Assembly (NCBI GenBank): GCA_949358305.1
Contig: OX442321.1
Coordinates: forward strand, 5,977,605 to 6,041,604
Source: Strigamia acuminata
Lineage: Eukaryota > Arthropoda > Chilopoda > Geophilomorpha > Linotaeniidae
Length of the DNA stretch: 64,000 nt
Direction of reading: 5' to 3'
A program made the position numbers and the translations under genes. Positions 49,356-57,342 of this stretch are shown here, piece after piece (the first letter of the stretch is position 1; each line of letters starts with the position of its first letter). The notes under the pieces are model-generated. The model did no database searches. It was given only the letters and a program-made list of their open reading frames with translations, and was not told the DNA's origin.

Positions 49356-52142
49356 TCATCGCTCTCCTCTGCGAAGAGCCGGCAGCACTCCTCTGCATGG
49401 GCGGAGGATCACGGGTGGCACTGCCGGTGGCGGCGGTGGTAAATCCGGGGGCAGAGAGGTTGTCAGATCCGCAGGATTTTGTCGCTCGTTGATGAAGTAC
49501 TGCGGGTGACTGCCGGCTGGCTCGCCAACCAACCCCGTACGCTCATGGATCCAAATCCGGGTAGACGCGGGGAATCGATCGGGGACGAGTCGGATCCTTC
49601 GCGACTCGGCGCTCGATCCGGGTTTCCTGTGGGCCCGTAGGATACGGCGATGGAAGACGGCGTCCATGGTGGATCGGGCTTCTCTGTTTAGCCATTTGAG
49701 GATTGATTCGCCGTGATCGTCGGAGTCAATGATGCGTTGTCGCGTGAACTCCGACATCTGAAGGAAGGGGTATTCCACTCCCAGCCTCAAATAAAGCTGC
49801 GCTGCTGGGGGCGGCGGAGGCGATGGTGGGAGCGGAATCTCCATTGGGCTCTCCAACGGTGGCGTAGCCGGCTCTGCAGAGAGAGCGGCCAGCCCTGCCG
49901 CTGGTGGTGAAGGAGAGGGCAGCGGAGGAGTTCGGGGTCCTCGCTTGGAACGCTTCGGAATCAATATGGGTCGATTCGCGTGTCGCTTCTCCTTCGGGAA
50001 TACCGGCTTTGGGGTCGGTATGTATGGTTGGACCGCCGCCTCTGGGGGGGCGGTCTCGATGGCCTGTGGAAGGCTCGCCGCCGTTCCCGGTATCTCCGGA
50101 ACCTCCCGAATTGTTCGCAACAAGGAAGGGTGGACTCCGGGGTTCCGGTAGCGGAATGCTAACGAACGCATCTTTGAAAACTGTAGGCCTGGGTTTTCCG
50201 TATTTCTGGCCAGGTCGAAGCGCAGCGAGGCGGGCTCAGGAGTCCATCCGGCCCATACCTGGTACAACGCCCGAGGAAGGTGAACTCCCTCACGGTCGAC
50301 GATTGTCCAGGCCGCCATAGCTTGCCGACTGTCCAAGAAGACGCCCAGGGATAGCAGCTGGGCCAGTACGTTCGTCACAGCCAAATTCAAACTGCTCCGA
50401 TGGCAGGGGTGAGCGCGGTCCGGATTGTCACTGAATTGTTGTGACAACGTCCGCATCTGTTCGATCGCCCAGTTGATGTGGTGAGTTTGGGCGGCGTCGG
50501 CCTGTCGTATGGCCAACTCGGCAATCGCGGGGTTCTCGTATTCGGCCAGATATTCTTGTAACTCGCTGAGTGGGGGATAGGCCGCTTCACGCCGGCATCT
50601 GGCGTCCATCTCCCGCTGCGCGTACCACTCGGCGTTGCGATGAGGATGGTACACTCGTGGCGTCGGGGGTGACGGTGGACGGCCCATCCCTGGTAGGTCG
50701 TCGTATCTGACCCGTTTGGGAGTTGGATCTCCCACCGGAATCATCCGGGGAGGGGTCCACGTGGTCACTGCTGGGTTTGTACCCTCGAGGAGTGGCGGCC
50801 ATCGCGATTGCACCTGTGGGGGCACAAGCGCGGTGGGCACAGCCGGTGTTGAGCCCGACGGCCGGTTGGCCGCGTATCCTCGGAAGGCGTTCTTCAATGC
50901 CATGGCCAGATCTTGTTTCGTGACCGGTCCATCCTTGTCCGACTCTTCTTGGGATATTTGTTCTTCCGTCAATTCTCCCAAATCAATCTCTGCCTGGAGC
51001 CTGGACGGCCCAGCCGCGGATCCGAGACTTCGGGGTTCGGACCTTTTTGCGGCGGCCATCTCTCGCTCTTTCTCCAATCCTTTCGCGATCAGAGACCGCG
51101 CACGCGTCTTCTGTCGTACTTTACGCTTCCGATTCCTCCTGGTGTTGGCTGCGACGGATCTTCGTTGGACCGTCCTCTGGGGGACGTCCGTCGGGGAATC
51201 AGGTCTCTGGTGTGTTGAGACGGTTCGTCGCGACGAGGATTGATCTGACGACTGTGTGGTAATCGCCATAAACAACGAGGATCTTTTCTTTCCTCGATCT
51301 TGGTGTGTCTCGGTCCTCGCAGCCCAGTGGGCGGAAGATTCGACCGTTCGCTCAGCCCGCGCGTCGTCTGGCGAGGCAGGCTCGAGCGTTACTACTCGGC
51401 GACACTCCGAGCGCACGACAACTCGAGTTCGGGAACTGGAGCTGCTCGAGCGGCTGCGGTAGTCGCGACTCGTTGACGGGCCGGCCTCTGTTGGGGAGAC
51501 GGCCTGTCTTCTTCGTGCGGGTCCGCGTGGGGCGGACTCCGCCGGACGCTTCGATCTTCTGTGATGGCGGCGACTTCCCAGGATACCAGCGTGGTATAAC
51601 TGCCACATCTCAGACTGCGTGGCCGTAAAATTCGCCGGTGGTATCCATCTGGGTGTCAAATGGTCTTCTTCGATGTCGCGAAGCCATCTACGGATTTCTT
51701 CGGGGGAGAAACCGTTTCTCTCGAGAACTCGGGTTACTCCGTGAGTCTCGGTGCGCTTTAAGCGTTCGATCTCGTCGTCCACTATTTTCTGGCGGGCTGC
51801 CAAGGTCGGGGCCTCGCTCCACCTGTGGGAGGTGTGCAGCTCGGCCACCGTGCCTGGGTAAGCCTCTTCCAGGTACCCGGAGTAAACGGGGCTCGGCGGA
51901 TCCGCATCGGGTGGGATCCGCGGCCCCACTCGCTCCCTCATCTCCTTCGTCATGCACTCGACCAGCGTTTTCGATCGCTCGAATTTTTCCTCGAGGGTCC
52001 TGGAGTACATCAATCGGATTTTCCAGGCGCTGGTCTCTGCAGGATAGGCCTGCCGCAGGTAAATCGGCAGGGCTCCGCGAAAGATGTTGTTGGCGGTTGA
52101 CACCGTCGAAGGCAGGGCGTCCCACGATTCTAGCGGGTCGAC
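49356..52142 (-). CDS. Third gene, main exon: Arg/Ser- and Pro-rich protein of unknown function in the env position
   Basis: The frame is open for 928 codons from the acceptor TTATTCAG|GTCGAC; in-frame TGA lies just upstream and no ATG is nearby, so splicing supplies the start. The 560-nt intron is 52143-52702, and with the first exon the product is about 967 residues. Numbering from 52103, residues 1-175 look folded and mainly helical, with two YLxxAYP motifs (residues 15-21 and 77-83). Residues 176-235 are Arg/Ser-rich (SRSSSSSSRTR). A basic NLS-like cluster TRRNRKRKVRQKTRAR is at 321-336. A second ordered part spans about 490-670. Pro-rich tracts lie at 694-765 and 884-900. I see no signal peptide, furin site, fusion peptide or membrane segment, so it is not a normal Env. 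I do not recognise a family. It could be an accessory, RNA-binding or nuclear factor, a diverged Gag-like duplication, or a captured gene. Confidence 0.8.
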   Translation of the reverse strand, partial: VDPLESWDALPSTVSTANNIFRGALPIYLRQAYPAETSAWKIRLMYSRTLEEKFERSKTLVECMTKEMRERVGPRIPPDADPPSPVYSGYLEEAYPGTVAELHTSHRWSEAPTLAARQKIVDDEIERLKRTETHGVTRVLERNGFSPEEIRRWLRDIEEDHLTPRWIPPANFTATQSEMWQLYHAGILGSRRHHRRSKRPAESAPRGPARRRQAVSPTEAGPSTSRDYRSRSSSSSSRTRVVVRSECRRVVTLEPASPDDARAERTVESSAHWAARTETHQDRGKKRSSLFMAITTQSSDQSSSRRTVSTHQRPDSPTDVPQRTVQRRSVAANTRRNRKRKVRQKTRARSLIAKGLEKEREMAAAKRSEPRSLGSAAGPSRLQAEIDLGELTEEQISQEESDKDGPVTKQDLAMALKNAFRGYAANRPSGSTPAVPTALVPPQVQSRWPPLLEGTNPAVTTWTPPRMIPVGDPTPKRVRYDDLPGMGRPPSPPTPRVYHPHRNAEWYAQREMDARCRREAAYPPLSELQEYLAEYENPAIAELAIRQADAAQTHHINWAIEQMRTLSQQFSDNPDRAHPCHRSSLNLAVTNVLAQLLSLGVFLDSRQAMAAWTIVDREGVHLPRALYQVWAGWTPEPASLRFDLARNTENPGLQFSKMRSLAFRYRNPGVHPSLLRTIREVPEIPGTAASLPQAIETAPPEAAVQPYIPTPKPVFPKEKRHANRPILIPKRSKRGPRTPPLPSPSPPAAGLAALSAEPATPPLESPMEIPLPPSPPPPPAAQLYLRLGVEYPFLQMSEFTRQRIIDSDDHGESILKWLNREARSTMDAVFHRRILRAHRKPGSSAESRRIRLVPDRFPASTRIWIHERTGLVGEPAGSHPQYFINERQNPADLTTSLPPDLPPPPPAVPPVILRPCRGVLPALRRGER

Positions 52143-52702
52143 CTGAATAATTTTAGATCACAAGATTAATATAATAAATCCCAGTTTAACGATGGGGATC
52201 AGAAATATGCTCAAGATCGACGGTGGCAGCAACTCCTTTCTTTTGTTGCGGCCGTCGGTCTTATTTTCTTGTTTCGCAGTTCTGCGATGATCTCCGCCGT
52301 CGTAGCGCTGATCCAACACTACCTTTGAACTCAGGTGATCCGCTTTTTAGGAAGGGGTCGCAGGCAAAACCGATCGTTAAATTCTTAATATTACGTTAAA
52401 CTTTTTATTTTAACTCTAATCGTATTTTAATTTATTACGATGTTTAATTTTAAAAGAAAGAAAACCTTTAGTTTTGGTTTTGGTTTGCCACGACGCCATT
52501 CCGCGAACACTTCCTTTGTTCTAGTTTTTTGGCGGCCTTGACTCCGAGGTGAATCTGGGTCCACTCTCGGGTTTTTAGCCAGCCTTAAATCAATAATAAA
52601 ACAGAAAGAAATATATCAGTCACAAGTCACGCTCCAATCTGGGTTGGATGCAACAGATTCAAAGAATTATGTGATTTCTCTGGGGAAATCACACTAATTT
52701 AC

Positions 52703-52819
52703 CTGCAACGGCGGTTGTTCGTCCCAATTCTCATCGTCTTCTGCATTTACGATTAGGCCGTCGCTCTCGTCTCTCGACGATGCGCTCGGCTCTAATCGTG
52801 GGTTGCGTCGATCGGCCAT
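52703..52819 (-). CDS. Third gene, predicted first coding exon (39 codons)
   Basis: An ATG at 52817-52819 in good context (GAA ATG G) opens a 39-codon frame. It is acidic towards its end (NAEDDENWDEQ) and finishes at CAG|GTAAAT, a near-consensus splice donor at 52702-52703. Two codons later the unspliced frame hits TAG, so without splicing only a 41-residue peptide would be made. The exon ends in phase 0, matching the acceptor at 52142-52143. Any upstream non-coding exon or promoter could not be identified. It may be spliced from the LTR-initiated RNA, in which case a further donor near the gag leader would be expected. Confidence 0.68.
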
Positions 52820-53199
52820 TTCAATTTAGGAAAATGAAGTTTTGTTTGAGAGGTCTTTGTCTTTCTCTTTGGGGGAGAAGCAAAAACACGTCTCGTCGTG
52901 TTAAAAACAGTCGGAAACTGGGCCTATCGACGCTGAGAATTGTGGGTCTCGAACGCGTCTCGTATTTTGCGAGATCCGCCGTGCTGGCAATGACGCTACG
53001 GGGTCGACCGCGTGGTTTCATTGTCACGTGGTCGCCCGATACGTCATAACTTCTCGTCTGTTAGTGGTGACTGCGACAATTCGTTGCGAAGTTTGGACTT
53101 AGCCAAATTTTCGCGTTTCAACATGTGCAGCAGCTCTCGTAAGTAAATCTTTTTATTTTACAAGGCCTCCGCTCCATGTTATCACATTTTCTTTTATTT
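52820..53199 (-). other. Spacer between pol and the third gene
   Basis: About 380 bp without a convincing frame in element orientation. It is GC-richer and CpG-rich, includes a CACGTG E-box near 53024, and could hold an internal promoter or an upstream non-coding exon. I see no decisive signal. Confidence 0.4.
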
Positions 53200-56100
53200 T
53201 TAGTTCTTCCCCACGACTTTGCCGTCCCGAATGAACGGATTATTGCTTCGTCGTGGTCGAAGGTTGATTTTCGACGTGCTCGTAGATCGTGACTCTACTT
53301 GCTCGTTCATCTCCGATGTGTTGGCATTTTTCTCATTATTAATTTTTTTATTTTCCATTTCAGAAGTACATTCTTCTGCTTCCTCCCTCTCCGAAATTGC
53401 TTGCTCCGGCTGTGCTGGAGCCTCGTCGGCCGGAGATTCGGCGTCGAAGAATTCATCCTCGTCCTCCGCTATATTTTCAGCTTCATTTGTTTTTTGGAAC
53501 GTGTCGACCACGGTGCCCCCTTGGCCGCTGTGTGTCTGACCTTCCAGCCAGATTTCTTGGGGAAACTCTGGCAGATATGGCCTTAAATCTCGGCCATGTA
53601 TCGACTGAAAATTTTTGTTGTCCTCTAAGCGGCGTAGTTGGTATGCGTTGCCGCCGTGTTCGGCCACAATTACATAGGGACCGTCCCTCTTGTCGGCTAA
53701 ACCTGCGGCGATGCCCCTCGCTGCATTGGACAACGTGTGTGCCTCCTTCCACACTAGATCATTCACTTTAAAGTTCGCGAAAGCGAGATCGCCTTCTTTA
53801 TCTGCGATTCTTTCTCTCATGTTGAAAATATGCGCCATCATATGCTGGTATGTGTCGGATATAGTCTGTTCCAACCGGCACACGTACTCGTGTGGGCTCG
53901 ATGGGTCTAATACGTTAACAGCTTCGGCAACGCGTGGGTCCCATGGCATCCTTAATTCGCGGGCGAAGTTGAGGTACGCCGGTGAGAATTCGCGTGTTCT
54001 TGACACGGTTGAGCGAATGCTGAAAGCGATTTCTCGCAGGTATTCGTCCCATCGATTGTGAATGTCGGTGAATACTGTCAGCGCATATTTTATATCTTTA
54101 TTTAATCTCTCGACTGGGTTTGTCTGAGGATTATATGTGGAGGTGTTCGATGCATCCATTTTAAATTTCCTACAGAAGTCCTTACATATTCTTGATCGGA
54201 ATTGGGGGCCGTTATCCGAAATGAGTTTTCTGGGAAACCCAAATCGCATTGCCACGTCGTAAAGGCACTCGACTATGTTTTCAGCCGAGGGCTTCGCGAG
54301 GGCGTACAGCTCCGGCCATCGGGTGGCCACGTCCATAATTACGAGAATATACATGTTCTTGTTTCCCGTTGTGGGCTTGGGGCCCATCAAGTCTATGCTT
54401 AAGCAGTCAAACGGTGCGTAGGGTCCGAGAGACATGGCGTTTCTGGCTACTTTATCTCGCGGTCTGCATGCTTGGCACCGGGGGCAGTGTCGGATAAATT
54501 TCGTTATCTTTTGCCGCGCGCCCGGCCAGAAGAAAAGTTGCTTTACTCGATAAAGGGTTCTCGCTATGCCGGAATGGCTGGCGAGCGGGTGTCCGTGCAT
54601 CAGCCACAACAGTCGGTTGTGCAGTGATGCCGGTACGACCACTTTCACCGAGTTTCCCGCTCCACTGAGGTCATCTTGAAATGTCGGGTGGTATTTTACC
54701 AGGAGTTCATCATCTATGAGGTAGCTTGTTGCTTCTTTGACGAACTGTTTCCGGCGGTGTGGGTTTGTCATCCCTTCCGGAAATTCGCCGTTCAGCAAAT
54801 ATTGTGTTATAATTTGACATTTTGTGTCTGCTGCCTGGTGTTCGACGAACTCACGTCTCGTGGGTGGAGCATATTGCGTTTTTTCTTCAATTTTTGCTGT
54901 GAAGGCGCGTAGTAGTGTTTTGTGGGTTTCTCCGGGGGGCGGAGGTTGAATTGCGGACGTTGAATCGCTCGTCCCAGCTGGCTGGTACGTTCGAGTCCAA
55001 AAACCACAAAACGTTCTATCTTCGGGCTCCATCACCGGCAGTTCGTTTGCTTTTCGTAAGCGCCATATTCTGCGTGGAGTTGGGCAGTACAAGAGGTGGG
55101 TGTCGTCCTCGCCGTCGTCGTCTGGTCCCTGGGGGTCAGAGGCTGGGGCTCTTGAGAGGGCGTCGGCCACATGATTGTACTTCCCGGGGCGGTACGTAAT
55201 TGTTATATCGCACGCCATTAACTCCAGTTGCCATCTTGCGAGTCGGCCGGAAGGTTCCTTGAGCTTCATCAACCAGCTTAGTGCCTGGTGATCTGTCTGA
55301 ACCTCGAAGTTCGTGTACTCCAGATAGTCGCGAAATTTTCGAACTGCCCAAATTACGGCTAGGCATTCTAGTTCCGTTGCCGTGTAATTTTTCTCCGCGC
55401 CCTGTATTTTCCTGCTTATAAACATACAGGGTACTTCTTGCGAGATTCCGTTGTACACGTGGGTCTGCAGAAGGGCTGCACCCAGTCCGATTTTACTCGC
55501 GTCGGTGTGCAACACGAACGGTCGGTTTAGGTCCGGCAATGGCATCTTTTCGACGTCAGCCAGCATTTGCTTGATAGTGCTAAATGCGGCCTCGCACTGG
55601 ACCGTCCACTCAAACTCTTTATCCGTTCGTAAGAGATCCGTTATAGGCGCGGCCACCTCAGCCAGACCAGAGAGTAGTCGGCCGAAGAAATTGACCATGC
55701 CCATGAATCTTTGGACACCTTTTATATCTTCGGGGGCGGGGAATCCGTTTATTGCTTTGACCTTTTCGGGGTCAATCGCGATTCCCTCGACTCCTATTCG
55801 ATATCCTAGGAAGGCAAGCTCTTTTCTGCAAAACTTGCTCTTCCCTGGATGGATGTGGAGTCCCGCCTTGGCTAGGCGAGAGACCACTCTGTCGATGTGG
55901 TCTATATGCTCTTCGAATGTGTCCGACGTTATTATTATGTCGTCGAGATACGCCCACACGAAGTCGTGAAGCATATCTCCCAACACGCTTTCGATCAATT
56001 TCTGGAACGTGCTCGGGGCGTTTACAAGCCCGAACGGCATCACGTTGAACATTAATCTTCCTATCGGGGAGTAGAAAGCCGTTTTTAGTTTGTCTTCTGG

Positions 56101-57342
56101 TTTTAGCTCCACTTGCCAATACCCCTTTGACAGATCCATCGTGGTTACCCACTTGAACGGGCTCAGTTCCCGGAGGATCGAGTCTATAGACGGCATCTGA
56201 ATCGGGTCTATAACTGTTATCGCATTCAGGGGGCGATAATCAATGCATAGTCGAGGCTCCGAGCCTGGACGCATTACCAGGACGATCCGCATCGCGTATT
56301 CGCCCAGCGCTTGAGTTACTATGCCCTTGTCGAGCATGTCTTGGCACATCTGCGTCACAATGTCTCTTTTCTGGGGGTTCATCCCCTTGTAAGGCACTCG
56401 AATCGGCTTGTCTGTGGTTAAGACTATTTCGTGGGTTGCTTCCGTCGTTCGACCAGGTGTCTTGGTCAGAATTCTTTCATGTTTTCGAAGCACTCGCCTT
56501 AGTAGCGATGCCTCGTTAACACGCAGTGCTGCCTCCTCGACCAGTGTGTCCACGACGTTACTCCTCTGTAATTCCAGAGTGAAGGCTGCGAAATCGTAAT
56601 CTTGGACGAATTTTCGCAATCCTCTTCCGTATTCCTCTTTGTCCTTGGCTTCGTCCAGTAATTTTTGGGGAACTACGGGGACTGGCCGTTCTCCCTCGGG
56701 ACTTATCCAGTTCCATGAACGGGTTATCGGGTTTGGCTGAATTTTCAGTTTTGCCATGATATCCATCCCTAAGAGGAATACTTTGTCGTGGGATGGCAAG
56801 ACTATGAAGGGGTGGGACAGGTTCCCCCCCTTCCAGTCGATCATGATGCGAACTACGCCCCTCGGCTTGACGTAGCCGTTGGCGGTGAGCAATTCTACGT
56901 TCGCGTTCACTTGTGCCACCTTTTTTTCAATATCCAAGTCCTTTACTATATCTTCGGATATGAATGAACGATCTGCTCCTGAATCCAGCAGACCGAACAA
57001 TTTTTGGTTTTCGATCTCCACTGGCAGCATACACAGAGTTTCGCAATGTGTTTTCGTGACATTGCAGTGAAAAACGCGTAATGTTTGGGGCTCAACCTCC
57101 AGATTGAACGGGAGGTCCGTCCAATCTATGTCGACCTCCGGCTTCGTTCTCACTTGCATACTTGTCAGCGTCACTGTTTCTTCCTTCTTCGGAATGGTCT
57201 GCATGCGATCTTTGATCTGTGCTTCTGCCAAGGCATGACCTGCGGGTCCAGTGTGATATTTCTTCTTTTTAATTTCCGCGGCTGGCGCAGACGAAGCTGA
57301 ATTTATTTCGGCGACGCCTGCGCTTGGGAGTTTTTTGCTAGA
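53200..57342 (-). CDS. pol: Pol polyprotein: protease, reverse transcriptase, RNase H, integrase
   Basis: Pol copies the RNA and integrates the DNA. It has no ATG near its start and is made by -1 frameshifting; the frame is open from 57342. Counting residues from 57231, the aspartic protease has DSGAD at 83-87. RT has TMDLSKGYWQ (catalytic D366) and YLDD at 428-431. RNase H carries D577, E620, D647 and D690. Integrase has an HHCC zinc finger (H879, H886, C916, C919) and the DDE triad D947, D1006 (DNGPQF) and E1041 (NPVERLNKD). A GPY-type module (DGPYVIV) and IHGRDLRPY follow near 1184-1220. The last roughly 100 residues are an acidic then basic tail without a recognised chromodomain. The order PR-RT-RH-IN is diagnostic of Ty3/gypsy. 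All catalytic residues are intact, which suggests a functional enzyme set. The stop is followed by about 380 nt before the next exon. Confidence 0.95.
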   Translation of the reverse strand, partial: SSKKLPSAGVAEINSASSAPAAEIKKKKYHTGPAGHALAEAQIKDRMQTIPKKEETVTLTSMQVRTKPEVDIDWTDLPFNLEVEPQTLRVFHCNVTKTHCETLCMLPVEIENQKLFGLLDSGADRSFISEDIVKDLDIEKKVAQVNANVELLTANGYVKPRGVVRIMIDWKGGNLSHPFIVLPSHDKVFLLGMDIMAKLKIQPNPITRSWNWISPEGERPVPVVPQKLLDEAKDKEEYGRGLRKFVQDYDFAAFTLELQRSNVVDTLVEEAALRVNEASLLRRVLRKHERILTKTPGRTTEATHEIVLTTDKPIRVPYKGMNPQKRDIVTQMCQDMLDKGIVTQALGEYAMRIVLVMRPGSEPRLCIDYRPLNAITVIDPIQMPSIDSILRELSPFKWVTTMDLSKGYWQVELKPEDKLKTAFYSPIGRLMFNVMPFGLVNAPSTFQKLIESVLGDMLHDFVWAYLDDIIITSDTFEEHIDHIDRVVSRLAKAGLHIHPGKSKFCRKELAFLGYRIGVEGIAIDPEKVKAINGFPAPEDIKGVQRFMGMVNFFGRLLSGLAEVAAPITDLLRTDKEFEWTVQCEAAFSTIKQMLADVEKMPLPDLNRPFVLHTDASKIGLGAALLQTHVYNGISQEVPCMFISRKIQGAEKNYTATELECLAVIWAVRKFRDYLEYTNFEVQTDHQALSWLMKLKEPSGRLARWQLELMACDITITYRPGKYNHVADALSRAPASDPQGPDDDGEDDTHLLYCPTPRRIWRLRKANELPVMEPEDRTFCGFWTRTYQPAGTSDSTSAIQPPPPGETHKTLLRAFTAKIEEKTQYAPPTRREFVEHQAADTKCQIITQYLLNGEFPEGMTNPHRRKQFVKEATSYLIDDELLVKYHPTFQDDLSGAGNSVKVVVPASLHNRLLWLMHGHPLASHSGIARTLYRVKQLFFWPGARQKITKFIRHCPRCQACRPRDKVARNAMSLGPYAPFDCLSIDLMGPKPTTGNKNMYILVIMDVATRWPELYALAKPSAENIVECLYDVAMRFGFPRKLISDNGPQFRSRICKDFCRKFKMDASNTSTYNPQTNPVERLNKDIKYALTVFTDIHNRWDEYLREIAFSIRSTVSRTREFSPAYLNFARELRMPWDPRVAEAVNVLDPSSPHEYVCRLEQTISDTYQHMMAHIFNMRERIADKEGDLAFANFKVNDLVWKEAHTLSNAARGIAAGLADKRDGPYVIVAEHGGNAYQLRRLEDNKNFQSIHGRDLRPYLPEFPQEIWLEGQTHSGQGGTVVDTFQKTNEAENIAEDEDEFFDAESPADEAPAQPEQAISEREEAEECTSEMENKKINNEKNANTSEMNEQVESRSTSTSKINLRPRRSNNPFIRDGKVVGKN
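57285..57336 (-). promoter_or_regulatory. Programmed -1 ribosomal frameshift signal between gag and pol
   Basis: The minus strand has the slippery heptamer A AAA AAC (57330-57336), in the correct phase with gag codons GCA AAA AAC. A 6-nt spacer (TCCCAA) follows, then a 9-bp stem GCGCAGGCG / CGTCTGCGC (57315-57323 with 57285-57293, one G-U pair) enclosing a 21-nt loop that contains the gag TAA. The pol frame is exactly -1 relative to gag and is open from 57342, so slipping here yields Gag-Pol. A pseudoknot was not evident. Confidence 0.88.

Noticed and set aside
49356-52142. Reading the third gene as a viral envelope
   Set aside because: Position fits, but no signal peptide, hydrophobic fusion or transmembrane segment, or protease cleavage motif is visible; the protein is hydrophilic, basic and Pro-rich.
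52440-52585. A possible middle exon within the third-gene intron (acceptor-like ATTTAAG then a coding-like frame)
   Set aside because: Joined in the phase dictated by the first exon it hits a stop within three codons, and its downstream donor would be poor. Direct joining of the two called exons is phase-correct.
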